A stretch of 64,000 bases of DNA. Origin: Bacteroides sp. GM023 (GTDB lineage: Bacteria; Bacteroidota; Bacteroidia; Bacteroidales; Bacteroidaceae). The position numbers and the translations under genes are program-made. Location: assembly GCF_014750685.1 (NCBI RefSeq), contig NZ_JAAXGE010000002.1, forward strand, positions 496,001-560,000. Reading direction: 5' to 3'. Of this stretch, positions 26,578 through 35,023 are shown piece after piece (position 1 is the first letter of the stretch; each line of letters begins with the position of its first letter). The notes under the pieces were generated by a model, which did no database searches, was not told where the DNA came from, and saw only the letters and a program-made list of their open reading frames with translations.

Positions 26578-29412
26578 ATGGAGTACAATTTCAGAGAAAT
26601 TGAAAAGAAGTGGCAGAAAAGGTGGGTGGAAGAGAAAACCTACCAGGTTACGGAAGATGATTCGAAGCAAAAATTTTATGTACTAAACATGTTCCCTTAT
26701 CCATCGGGAGCGGGCCTACACGTAGGACATCCGCTGGGATACATTGCTTCGGATATTTATGCCCGTTACAAACGACTGCAGGGCTTCAATGTACTCAATC
26801 CGATGGGATATGACGCTTACGGCCTGCCCGCAGAACAGTATGCCATCCAAACCGGACAGCATCCTGCAATCACTACCATCAACAATATCGACCGCTACCG
26901 CGAGCAGTTGGATAAAATCGGTTTCTCTTTCGACTGGAATCGTGAAATCCGCACGTGCGACCCGGAATATTATCATTGGACACAATGGGCTTTCCTGAAA
27001 ATGTTCAACAGCTATTATTGCAATGACGAACAGGAAGCTCGTCCTATCGAAGAATTGGAAAAGGCTTTCGCTATTTACGGAAACGAAGGGCTGAATGCCG
27101 CTTGTAGCGAAGAAATCAGTTTCACAGCCGAAGAATGGAAGGCTAAAAGCGAAAAGGAAAAGCAGGAAATACTGATGAATTACCGCATCGCTTACTTAGG
27201 CGAAACAATGGTAAACTGGTGCGCTGAACTGGGAACTGTATTGGCTAATGACGAAGTTGTAGACGGAGTCAGTGAACGCGGCGGCTTCCCTGTCATTCAA
27301 AAGAAGATGCGCCAATGGTGTCTGCGTGTATCCGCTTATGCACAACGTTTGCTTGACGGATTGGACACTATCGAGTGGACCGAATCACTGAAAGAAACTC
27401 AAAGAAACTGGATAGGACGCTCGGAAGGTGCTGAAATCCAATTCAAGGTAAAAGACAGCGATGTCGAGTTTACGATATTTACTACCCGTGCAGATACGAT
27501 GTTCGGTGTTACCTTCATGGTACTGGCTCCGGAAAGTGAACTGGTGGCGCAAGTTACCACTCCTGAACAAAAGGCGGAAGTAGACGCTTATATCGACCGT
27601 ACCAAGAAACGTACGGAACGTGAGCGTATCGTTGACCGCAGTGTTACCGGTGTATTCAGTGGCTCATATGCTATCAATCCGTTCACGGGTGAAGCAGTAC
27701 CTATCTGGATCAGTGATTATGTATTGGCTGGATACGGAACAGGAGCCATCATGGCTGTACCTGGTCATGATAGCCGTGACTATGCTTTTGCCAAGCATTT
27801 CGGATTGGAAATCCGTCCGTTGGTAGAAGGTTGTGATGTCAGCGAAGAAAGTTTCGATGCGAAAGAAGGTATCGTTTGCAACTCTCCGCGCCCGGACGTA
27901 ACTCCTTACTGTGACCTCTCTCTGAACGGACTGACTATCAAAGAAGCGATTGAAACGACCAAGAAATATGTAAAAGACCATAACCTGGGACGTGTAAAGG
28001 TGAACTACCGCTTGCGCGACGCTACCTTCTCACGCCAACGTTATTGGGGCGAACCGTTCCCTGTCTATTACAAAGACGGAATGCCTTATGTGATTGACGA
28101 AAGCTGTCTACCACTGGAACTTCCGGAAGTTGCTAAATTCCTGCCTACCGAAACAGGCGAACCTCCATTGGGACACGCTACCAAATGGGCTTGGGATACA
28201 GTAAACAAATGTATCGCAGACAATGAGAAAATAGACAATGTTACTATTTTCCCGTTGGAACTGAATACGATGCCGGGATTCGCAGGTTCTTCGGCTTACT
28301 ATCTGCGTTATATGGATACGCGCAATCACGAAGCATTGGTTGATCCGAAAATCGACCAGTACTGGAAGAATGTAGACCTCTATGTAGGTGGCACGGAACA
28401 TGCTACCGGACACTTGATTTACTCTCGTTTCTGGAATAAATTCCTGCACGACGTAGGTGTGTCAGTTATGGAAGAACCGTTCCAGAAGCTGGTAAACCAA
28501 GGTATGATCCAAGGTCGCAGTAACTTTGTATATCGTATCAAAGATACCAATACATTCGTTTCACTGAATCTGAAAGATCAATACGAGGTGACTCCTATCC
28601 ACGTAGACGTAAACATCGTATCTAATGATATACTTGACTTGGAAGCATTCAAGGCATGGCGTCCCGAATACAAGACAGCAGAATTCGTTCTCGAAGATGG
28701 AAAATATATCTGCGGATGGGCAGTTGAAAAGATGAGCAAGTCTATGTTCAACGTTGTCAACCCGGATATGATTGTAGAAAAATACGGTGCGGATACACTT
28801 CGTATGTACGAAATGTTCCTCGGCCCGGTAGAACAATCCAAACCCTGGGATACGAACGGAATCGACGGTGTACACCGCTTTATCCGTAAATTCTGGTCAC
28901 TGTTCTACAGTCGCACAGACGAGTATCTGGTGAAGGACGAACCGGCAACGAAAGAAGAATTGAAGGCTCTCCACAAACTGATTAAGAAAGTGACGGGAGA
29001 CATCGAACAGTTCTCTTACAATACTTCTGTCAGCGCGTTCATGATTTGTGTAAACGAGCTTTTCAACCTGAAATGCAGCAAGAAGGAAGTACTTGAACAA
29101 CTTGTTATTGTTCTCGCTCCTTTCGCTCCGCACGTTTGCGAAGAGTTGTGGGATGTACTTGGACACGAAACGTCGGTATGTGATGCCGAGTGGCCTGCAT
29201 TCAACGAAGAATATCTGAAAGAAGATACAATCAACTATACTATTTCTTTCAACGGAAAGGCACGTTTCAATATGGAATTTGCGGCAGACGAAACTTCGGA
29301 AGCTATCCAGGCTGTAGTATTGGCTGACGAACGTTCACAGAAATGGATAGAAGGCAAGACACCGAAGAAGGTTATTGTCGTTCCTAAGAAGATTGTAAAC
29401 GTTGTAGTATAA
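26578..29412 (+). CDS. leuS: leucyl-tRNA synthetase
   Basis: 944 residues. It charges tRNA-Leu with leucine and proofreads in a separate editing domain. Class I signatures are in place: HVGH (48-51) within [15 protein letters not shown], and KMSKS (718-722). The editing-domain motif [18 protein letters not shown] lies near 300. Length is usual for Bacteroidetes LeuRS. ATG 26578 opens directly with [13 protein letters not shown], the normal family start. It is probably the first gene of a run with the YitT-like gene, rdgB and the OmpA-like lipoprotein, which ends at the terminator near 31951. Confidence 0.98.
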   Translation: MEYNFREIEKKWQKRWVEEKTYQVTEDDSKQKFYVLNMFPYPSGAGLHVGHPLGYIASDIYARYKRLQGFNVLNPMGYDAYGLPAEQYAIQTGQHPAITTINNIDRYREQLDKIGFSFDWNREIRTCDPEYYHWTQWAFLKMFNSYYCNDEQEARPIEELEKAFAIYGNEGLNAACSEEISFTAEEWKAKSEKEKQEILMNYRIAYLGETMVNWCAELGTVLANDEVVDGVSERGGFPVIQKKMRQWCLRVSAYAQRLLDGLDTIEWTESLKETQRNWIGRSEGAEIQFKVKDSDVEFTIFTTRADTMFGVTFMVLAPESELVAQVTTPEQKAEVDAYIDRTKKRTERERIVDRSVTGVFSGSYAINPFTGEAVPIWISDYVLAGYGTGAIMAVPGHDSRDYAFAKHFGLEIRPLVEGCDVSEESFDAKEGIVCNSPRPDVTPYCDLSLNGLTIKEAIETTKKYVKDHNLGRVKVNYRLRDATFSRQRYWGEPFPVYYKDGMPYVIDESCLPLELPEVAKFLPTETGEPPLGHATKWAWDTVNKCIADNEKIDNVTIFPLELNTMPGFAGSSAYYLRYMDTRNHEALVDPKIDQYWKNVDLYVGGTEHATGHLIYSRFWNKFLHDVGVSVMEEPFQKLVNQGMIQGRSNFVYRIKDTNTFVSLNLKDQYEVTPIHVDVNIVSNDILDLEAFKAWRPEYKTAEFVLEDGKYICGWAVEKMSKSMFNVVNPDMIVEKYGADTLRMYEMFLGPVEQSKPWDTNGIDGVHRFIRKFWSLFYSRTDEYLVKDEPATKEELKALHKLIKKVTGDIEQFSYNTSVSAFMICVNELFNLKCSKKEVLEQLVIVLAPFAPHVCEELWDVLGHETSVCDAEWPAFNEEYLKEDTINYTISFNGKARFNMEFAADETSEAIQAVVLADERSQKWIEGKTPKKVIVVPKKIVNVVV

Positions 29413-29418
29413 AACAAA

Positions 29419-29491
29419 TTAGGCACGGATTACGCGGATAACACGGTTTAGAGTGAATCAAAACCGCGAAATCTGTGTAATCCGTGCCTAA
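29419..29491. repeat. 73-nt hairpin between leuS and yitT-like gene
   Basis: TTAGGCACGGATTAC (29419-29433) pairs perfectly with GTAATCCGTGCCTAA (29477-29491). The interior is also partly paired (CGGTTT with AAACCG). No T run follows, so it is a poor terminator. It may be an mRNA-processing or stability element, or a copy of a dispersed palindrome. Confidence 0.6.
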
Positions 29492-29507
29492 CATAATTAT
29501 AAACCCT

Positions 29508-30425
29508 ATGCATAAACTGGCAAAAGCGGAAGTAATGAGAGAAGTGAAAGATTATATCTATATCACTCTCGGACTGATAAGTTATTCTTTGGGATGGGCG
29601 GCATTCTTGCTACCTTACCAAATAACTACAGGAGGCACCACCGGTATCGGAGCTATCATTTATTACTCAACCGGATTTCCAATCCAGTGGTCGTATTTTA
29701 TTATCAATGCAGTTCTGATGACATTTGCCATCCGGATATTAGGCCCGCGATTCAGCATAAAGACTACCTATGCTATCTTTGTGCTGACCTTTTTGCTCTG
29801 GTTTTTTCAGTTAATAGTAAACAACTACATTGTAGCACCGGATATGACGCCGGATGGCAAACCGCTTTTGCTCGGTGCCGGACAAGACTTTATGGCTTGT
29901 ATCATCGGTGCGGCCATGTGTGGTGTAGGCTTGGGTATCACATTCAACTACAACGGAAGTACCGGTGGAACGGATATTATCGCCGCCATCGTCAACAAAT
30001 ATAAAGACGTATCACTCGGCAGAATGATTATGATCTGTGATGTATTCATCATTGGCTCCTGCTACTTTATATTCCACGACTGGCGTCGCGTTATCTTCGG
30101 TTTCGTCACCCTGTTTATCATCGGTGTTGTGCTCGACTGGATTATCAACAGTGCCCGCCAATCGGTTCAATTCTTCATCTTCTCAAAGAAGTATGACGAA
30201 ATAGCCGACCGTATCATTAAAGATGCCGATCGTGGAGTAACAGTACTCGACGGCACAGGATGGTACAGCAAAAGCAATGTGAAAGTGCTCGTTGTATTGG
30301 CCAAGAAACGCCAATCGCTCGAAATCTTCCGCCTGGTGAAACGCATCGACCCGAATGCCTTTATCTCACAAAGTTCCGTCATCGGAGTATATGGAGAAGG
30401 TTTCGACAAACTGAAAGTTAAATAA
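29508..30425 (+). CDS. YitT-family (DUF161/DUF2179) membrane protein
   Basis: 305 residues from ATG 29508. A GTG eight codons earlier lies inside the hairpin and is rejected. Five to six membrane helices cover about residues 20-205 (LGLISYSLGWAAFLLPYQIT, GITFNYNGSTGGTDIIA). They are followed by a soluble C-terminal DUF2179 domain (DRGVTVLDGTGWYSKSNVKV, FISQSSVIGVYGEGFD). The family is widespread; its transport substrate is not established. It starts 95 bases behind leuS. Confidence 0.9.
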   Translation: MHKLAKAEVMREVKDYIYITLGLISYSLGWAAFLLPYQITTGGTTGIGAIIYYSTGFPIQWSYFIINAVLMTFAIRILGPRFSIKTTYAIFVLTFLLWFFQLIVNNYIVAPDMTPDGKPLLLGAGQDFMACIIGAAMCGVGLGITFNYNGSTGGTDIIAAIVNKYKDVSLGRMIMICDVFIIGSCYFIFHDWRRVIFGFVTLFIIGVVLDWIINSARQSVQFFIFSKKYDEIADRIIKDADRGVTVLDGTGWYSKSNVKVLVVLAKKRQSLEIFRLVKRIDPNAFISQSSVIGVYGEGFDKLKVK

Positions 30426-30469
30426 CAGATTGATAACTATCGGATAACTTTGCTAAAACAAGAAACAAA

Positions 30470-31054
30470 ATGATGAAACGCAAACTTGTATTTGCTACCA
30501 ACAACGCTCATAAACTGGAAGAAGTGGCTGCTATATTGGGAGAACAGATAGAACTGTTAAGCCTGAATGACATAGACTGCCATACGGACATTCCCGAAAC
30601 AGCCGATACGCTGGAAGGAAATGCCCTGCTGAAATCTTCCTTTATCTATAAGAACTACGGACTGGACTGTTTTGCCGACGATACCGGTCTGGAAGTGGAA
30701 GCACTGGACGGAGCTCCCGGAGTCTACTCCGCACGCTATGCAGGCGGAGAAGGACACGACGCTCAAGCCAATATGCTCAAACTACTCCACGACCTTGAAG
30801 GAAAAGAAAACCGCAAAGCGCAATTCCGTACCGCCATTTCGTTGATACTGGATGGAAAGGAATATCTCTTCGAAGGAGTGATAAAAGGCGAAATAATCAA
30901 AGAGAAACGCGGTGATTCCGGCTTTGGTTACGACCCTATATTCAAACCGGAAGGTTATGACAAGACTTTCGCCGAACTGGGAAATGATATAAAGAATAAA
31001 ATTAGTCATCGTGCGTTGGCTGTGCAGAAGCTCTGCGAATTCCTGCAACGCTGA
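30470..31054 (+). CDS. rdgB: XTP/dITP diphosphatase (RdgB/HAM1)
   Basis: 194 residues. It hydrolyses non-canonical purine triphosphates (dITP, XTP) to monophosphates and keeps them out of DNA. Family motifs: [12 protein letters not shown] at the N terminus, [25 protein letters not shown] in the middle (Asp as metal ligand and base), and GFGYDPIF plus KNKISHRA near the C terminus. Two adjacent ATG codons (30470, 30473) are both possible. It lies 44 bases after the YitT-like gene. Confidence 0.96.
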   Translation: MMKRKLVFATNNAHKLEEVAAILGEQIELLSLNDIDCHTDIPETADTLEGNALLKSSFIYKNYGLDCFADDTGLEVEALDGAPGVYSARYAGGEGHDAQANMLKLLHDLEGKENRKAQFRTAISLILDGKEYLFEGVIKGEIIKEKRGDSGFGYDPIFKPEGYDKTFAELGNDIKNKISHRALAVQKLCEFLQR

Positions 31055-31083
31055 TTATTCATACTCTTTAAAAATAAAACGCA

Positions 31084-31926
31084 ATGAAAAAAATTACGTT
31101 ATTTACTCTTCTAGCACTGCTATTATGTACTTCGTGTGTAACGAAAAAGAAGTTCATGCTGGCAGAAATGGCAGCTACCGTAAGTAAAGATAGCTTGCAA
31201 GGATTATTGACCGACTGCCGCAATACAAACGCTCAAATGTCGGTACAAATCAGGAATCTTTTGCGTGATACGACAAAGATGGGAAACAGTATCCGCCAGT
31301 ATCAAAGTATGCTGAACGTGAACATGACCGAACAGGAAAAACTGAATGCCCTGTTGAGCCAAAAGAAGAATGAACTGAACGAAAGGGAACGCACCATCAA
31401 CGAGTTGCAACAGATGATTAATGCACAGAATGAGAAAGTGCAGAAGCTGTTGAGCAGTGTAAAAGATGCGTTATTAGGATTCAGCAGTGAGGAACTGACT
31501 GTTCGCGAAAAAGACGGGAAAGTATATGTGGCAATGTCGGACAAGTTACTGTTCCAGTCAGGAAGCGCCCGTTTGGATAAACGCGGTGAGGAAGCTCTTG
31601 GCAAATTGGCCGAAGTGTTGAACAAGCAGACGGATATTGACGTATTTATCGAAGGACATACGGATAATAAACCTATCAACACGGTACAGTTCAAAGATAA
31701 CTGGGATTTGAGCGTGATTCGTGCTACCTCCGTTGTCCGTATCCTGATTAAGAATTATCATGTAAATCCTTTGCAGATACAGCCTAGCGGACGTGGTGAA
31801 TATATGCCTGTGGATGATAATGAAACAGTGGAAGGAAGAAGCAAAAACCGCCGTACAGAAATTATCATGGCTCCGAAACTCGATAAGTTGTTCCAGATGT
31901 TGCAGAATTCGGAAGAAGCTCATTAA
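31084..31926 (+). CDS. OmpA-family lipoprotein with coiled coil
   Basis: 280 residues. The lipobox LCTSC gives Cys18. Residues about 35-135 are rich in heptad-like Glu/Gln/Lys/Leu (LSQKKNELNERERTINELQQ) and probably form a coiled coil. Residues about 155-265 are an OmpA_C peptidoglycan-binding domain (LLFQSGSARLDKRGEEAL, IEGHTDN, GRSKNRRTEI). It likely tethers the outer membrane to peptidoglycan. It is the last gene of the leuS run; a terminator follows 24 bases after the stop. Confidence 0.93.
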   Translation: MKKITLFTLLALLLCTSCVTKKKFMLAEMAATVSKDSLQGLLTDCRNTNAQMSVQIRNLLRDTTKMGNSIRQYQSMLNVNMTEQEKLNALLSQKKNELNERERTINELQQMINAQNEKVQKLLSSVKDALLGFSSEELTVREKDGKVYVAMSDKLLFQSGSARLDKRGEEALGKLAEVLNKQTDIDVFIEGHTDNKPINTVQFKDNWDLSVIRATSVVRILIKNYHVNPLQIQPSGRGEYMPVDDNETVEGRSKNRRTEIIMAPKLDKLFQMLQNSEEAH

Positions 31927-31950
31927 ACTTTAGAGAAAGTCCTATATATA

Positions 31951-31996
31951 ATAAACGGCTGATAGATTTTGAATACTCTGTCAGCCGTTTATTTTT
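31951..31996. terminator. terminator between OmpA-like gene and nadA
   Basis: ATAAACGGCTGA (31951-31962) pairs with TCAGCCGTTTAT (31981-31992), with TTTTT following at 31992-31996. It can act for both convergent genes; the nadA stop lies at 31995-31997. Confidence 0.8.
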
Positions 31997-32933
31997 ATAA
32001 TCCCAATTCCGCCGAAATCTCCAACATCCGTTGAATCGGCTTCACTGCCTTCTCTGCCACTTCAGGATCCACCGTTATTTCCGGTGACTCATTCTTCAGA
32101 CACTCATACAGCTTCTCTAACGTATTCAACCGCATAAAGCTACACTCATTGCATCCGCATGTACTATCGTTCGGTGGAGCAGGGATAAACGTTGTTTGCG
32201 GACACTTCTTCTGCATCTCATGCAAGATACCCGATTCGGTAGCCACGATATACGTATTTTCAGGATGGTTCACGGCATACTTCAACAGAGCTGCCGTAGA
32301 TCCTACCACATCAGCCAGTTTCAACACCGTACTCTTGCATTCGGGATGCGCCAGTACCAATGCTTCGGGATGCTGCGCTTTCAGTTCCACAATCTTTTCA
32401 ACAGAGAACTGTTCGTGCACATGACAAGCTCCGTCCCAAAGAATCATATTCCTGTTCGTAACTGAGTTGATATAATTACCCAGATTTCGATCCGGGCCAA
32501 AGATTATTTTCTCATCTTTGGGAAAGCTTTCCACAATCTGTTTCGCATTGGTGGAAGTCACCACCACATCTGTCACTGCTTTCACCGCAGCCGTCGTATT
32601 GACATACGAAATAACAGTATGCCCCGGATGCTCTTTGACAAACTGCGCAAACTTGTCCGCCGGACAACTGTCCGCCAATGAACAACCTGCCGCCATATCG
32701 GGAACCAGCACTTTCTTTCCCGGACAGAGCACTTTCGCCGTCTCACCCATAAAATGAACGCCACACATCACAATAATATCCGCTTCCGTTTTCGCCGCCC
32801 ATTGGGCCAATGCCAGACTGTCGCCAACGAAATCGGCGATATCTTGTATTTCACCCTTCTGGTAGTAGTGACCCAGAATGATTGCATTCTTTTCTTTCTT
32901 CAGCTCGTTTATAGCTTTTATTAGTTCATTCAT
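31995..32933 (-). CDS. nadA: quinolinate synthase
   Basis: 312 residues. It condenses iminoaspartate with dihydroxyacetone phosphate to quinolinate in NAD synthesis and needs a 4Fe-4S cluster. The three expected cluster ligands are in place: Cys84 (AAGCSLADSC), Cys170 (WDGACHVHEQF) and Cys264 (CNECSFMRLNT). Other family motifs: ILGHYYQ near the start and VMCGVHFMGETAKVL. No nadB or nadC is beside it in this window. The leader appears long, about 230 nt (see 32934-33164). Confidence 0.97.
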   Translation of the reverse strand: MNELIKAINELKKEKNAIILGHYYQKGEIQDIADFVGDSLALAQWAAKTEADIIVMCGVHFMGETAKVLCPGKKVLVPDMAAGCSLADSCPADKFAQFVKEHPGHTVISYVNTTAAVKAVTDVVVTSTNAKQIVESFPKDEKIIFGPDRNLGNYINSVTNRNMILWDGACHVHEQFSVEKIVELKAQHPEALVLAHPECKSTVLKLADVVGSTAALLKYAVNHPENTYIVATESGILHEMQKKCPQTTFIPAPPNDSTCGCNECSFMRLNTLEKLYECLKNESPEITVDPEVAEKAVKPIQRMLEISAELGL

Positions 32934-33164
32934 TATAATATTCTTATTTCTTTCTTTTAAAAAAAAATCCTTTGTTAGTAATGATAGCCTGTTAATAGTG
33001 TTAGCAAATAAATACGATTTTTCTTGCCGGATAAGTTATTAGTCCATACTTCTGCTTTATGAGTCGGTTATGAACTGATATAAAGAAGAAATATCCTATC
33101 CTACTCGCTTCATTATCAATGAAAGCACCATCAATTGGGAGTTTGCTATTAACTCCCTGTTGAT
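32934..33164 (-). promoter_or_regulatory. long, possibly structured 5' leader of nadA
   Basis: If transcription starts behind the -7 box at 33171-33178, the nadA mRNA carries about 230 untranslated bases. Close to its 5' end are a 7-bp hairpin, GGGAGTT/AACTCCC (33137-33157), and a second, TTCATT/AATGAA (33110-33124). The remainder down to the ATG is AT-rich. No known riboswitch class was recognised. Confidence 0.3.
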
Positions 33165-33170
33165 AAAGTG

Positions 33171-33178
33171 CAAAGTTA
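33171..33178 (-). promoter_or_regulatory. -7 box for nadA
   Basis: Reads TAACTTTG on the minus strand. A weak CCTG sits 19 bases upstream (33198-33201). Bases 33202-33386 up to the methyltransferase promoter hold nothing clear except one TTATCAACA word (33357-33365). Confidence 0.4.
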
Positions 33179-33386
33179 AAAACTTTATGGATATAAACAG
33201 GCAGATAAGTGCTGAAAAATATGTTGATGTCTGTGTAGAAAGTTTTGGGTTAGTTTTTTGGAATGTTCATAACGAAGGCCTCTTATACCTTCTTTTGAAT
33301 AATGCAAGAATTATTTTTCAAAATCTTTGCCGATAGTTTTGACAGGTTTTAAACCGTTATCAACACCTCTGTTAACAGAAAAGAAC

Positions 33387-33394
33387 TACCTTTG
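33387..33394 (+). promoter_or_regulatory. -7 box of RNA methyltransferase gene
   Basis: TACCTTTG, about 30 bases upstream of the ATG at 33425. No TTTG at -33. Confidence 0.45.
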
Positions 33395-33424
33395 CACACA
33401 TGAACATAATAAAAGAAAAGACGT

Positions 33425-33952
33425 ATGCGTAAACTGAAAATAACAGAGCTGAACCGTATCAGTGCCGAAGAGTTCAAACAGGTTGAAAAACTGCCTCTGG
33501 TGGTAGTGCTGGACGATATTCGTAGTTTGCATAATATCGGTTCTGTGTTCCGTACATCGGATGCATTCCGCATTGAATGTATCTATCTTTGTGGCATTAC
33601 TGCTACCCCGCCACACCCCGAAATGCATAAGACTGCGCTAGGTGCTGAATTCACTGTCGACTGGAAGTATGTTAATAACGCTGTTGATGCTGTTGATAAC
33701 CTCAAAAATGAAGGATATATCGTGTATTCCGTAGAACAGGCGGAAGGAAGCATCATGCTGGATGAACTGGAACTGGATAAGACTAAAAAGTACGCTATCG
33801 TAATGGGAAATGAGGTAAAAGGGGTGCAGCAAGAGGTTATCAACCATTCGGATGGCTGTATAGAGATTCCCCAATATGGAACGAAACACTCTTTGAATGT
33901 CTCCGTAACTACTGGTATTGTGATTTGGGATTTGTTTAAAAAGCTACGTTAG
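33425..33952 (+). CDS. SpoU/TrmH-family RNA 2'-O-methyltransferase
   Basis: 175 residues with the three conserved SpoU motifs in order: NIGSVFRTSDAF (motif 1), VMGNEVKGV (motif 2) and IPQYGTKHSLNVSVTTGIVIWD (motif 3, split here for brevity as IPQYGTKHSLNVS). These form the trefoil-knot site that binds S-adenosylmethionine and methylates ribose in tRNA or rRNA. There is no N-terminal L30-like substrate-binding domain, so it is a minimal member. The modified nucleotide cannot be read from sequence. Single gene, divergent from nadA. Confidence 0.92.
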   Translation: MRKLKITELNRISAEEFKQVEKLPLVVVLDDIRSLHNIGSVFRTSDAFRIECIYLCGITATPPHPEMHKTALGAEFTVDWKYVNNAVDAVDNLKNEGYIVYSVEQAEGSIMLDELELDKTKKYAIVMGNEVKGVQQEVINHSDGCIEIPQYGTKHSLNVSVTTGIVIWDLFKKLR

Positions 33953-34083
33953 CGGCACAAACAGGACTGGTTAATAAATTGTTTATAAGCAGTTAATAGT
34001 TTGGTTAATTCATTAATAATCAATAGATATGTATTGTTTATAACTATATAGTCCTATATCGGTTCAATGGTTATTATTATAGT
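33953..34083. other. AT-rich spacer with GTTAATA words
   Basis: GTTAATA words at 33970 and 33992 are also 22 bp apart but out of phase with the array that begins at 34084. No gene was seen. Confidence 0.4.
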
Positions 34084-34237
34084 TATTAATAGTCTGTTCT
34101 TAGACTGTTAATACTTGAGTTCTCAACTATTAATACTTGTCATGCAGGCTATTAATACCTGACGACTCAAGTATTAACTTCTGAGAAAGTGGCTATTAAT
34201 ATCTTATGAGAAGCCTGTTAATTTTTGAAATGATAAC
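34084..34237. repeat. array of seven degenerate 22-bp repeats
   Basis: A core TRTTAATA (R is A or G; two units end CT or TT) recurs at 34084, 34106, 34128, 34150, 34172, 34194 and 34216, exactly every 22 bases. After the core most units read CTTG or CCTG; the last 10 or so bases of each unit vary. Within it, GTTAATACTTGAGT (34107-34120) and ACTCAAGTATTAAC (34165-34178) form a perfect 14-bp inverted repeat. Conserved cores at two-turn spacing look like an array of protein sites, not a coding or CRISPR repeat. Confidence 0.75.
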
Positions 34238-34299
34238 CGATATGGTTTGGATAGTTGACAATTGGTTTATAGGGTTGGTGAACTTATAAAGCATTTATT

Positions 34300-34905
34300 T
34301 CAGATTTGTCCATTCTCTACCAACAGCACTACACGTTCCGTTAGCTTATCTTCCCCTTCCGGGTCATATTCTTTCTTCAGACTGGCACCGAACAGCGCAG
34401 CAAATGTCTGATAGAACCCGGCTTTGAAAGGGCCCATAAATGCTTTCACCAGTTCATAACTGGTAGAATTACTTTGACGGTCTATCAATTTTATCAACAG
34501 TTTTCCTTGTGCAAAAGAGAGCTTTTTCATTCGGGGAGTATATTGTTCTTTCAGTCCTTTTTCCACCCGTTTGATATGTTTCTGACGGGCTTTCTCATTG
34601 GGTAAAGTTTGCAGATATTCGTAAGTTTCAATAATAGCCTGGTTAATTTCTTTGGAGATGGGATATACCTTTTTTACATTGCGCACTAGTCGGTAATACT
34701 CCTGGCGTTCTTTTTCATTCTTGAACTTTAACGGGCGGAAGATATACACAGTTCTTAACTGGACACATGGAATTGTATCTCCATTATAGATACACATCGG
34801 AACCAAGTATCCATTGATGCTTTGCTTTTCTTGGGCTTGCAGGCGCAATGCACAGAAAACAACAGCAAACAGCGTCATTATTACTATGTTAAGCCTTCTT
34901 TTCAC
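34300..34905 (-). CDS. DUF4294 exported protein
   Basis: 201 residues. It matches the DUF4294 pattern known from Bacteroidetes (GDTIPCVQLRTVYIFRPLKFKNEKERQEYYRLVRNVKKVYP; key part LVRNVKKVYPIS). The N terminus (MKRRLNIVIMTLFAVVFCALRLQAQ) is a signal peptide. The start codon is GTG (34903-34905); an ATG at 34878 would shorten the signal to 15 residues. The predicted -7 box at 34910-34917 would put the RNA start almost on the GTG. Function unknown. Lys/Arg-rich middle (about 75-135). It sits beside the repeat array and is divergent from the next gene. Confidence 0.8.
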   Translation of the reverse strand: MKRRLNIVIMTLFAVVFCALRLQAQEKQSINGYLVPMCIYNGDTIPCVQLRTVYIFRPLKFKNEKERQEYYRLVRNVKKVYPISKEINQAIIETYEYLQTLPNEKARQKHIKRVEKGLKEQYTPRMKKLSFAQGKLLIKLIDRQSNSTSYELVKAFMGPFKAGFYQTFAALFGASLKKEYDPEGEDKLTERVVLLVENGQI

Positions 34906-34909
34906 GTTA

Positions 34910-34917
34910 CAAAAATA
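34910..34917 (-). promoter_or_regulatory. -7-like box of DUF4294 gene
   Basis: Reads TATTTTTG on the minus strand. If used, the transcript is nearly leaderless at the GTG, so either the internal ATG is the start or this box is not used. Confidence 0.3.
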
Positions 34918-34970
34918 GGATTAAAATTTTATTATTTACTCTTTTCGCAATGACGTTAACCTATTTAAAG

Positions 34971-34978
34971 TATCTTTG
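34971..34978 (+). promoter_or_regulatory. -7 box of helix-hairpin-helix protein gene
   Basis: TATCTTTG, giving a leader of about 40 nt that contains a small hairpin, CTTGCA/TGCAAG. No clear -33 box. Confidence 0.5.
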
Positions 34979-35023
34979 CGCCCTTGCACTTGAAAATGCA
35001 AGAAGATAACGCACATTTTATTG

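Noticed and set aside
34084-34237. CRISPR array
   Set aside because: Only an 8-base core is kept and the unit is 22 bp without separate spacers; no cas genes in the window.
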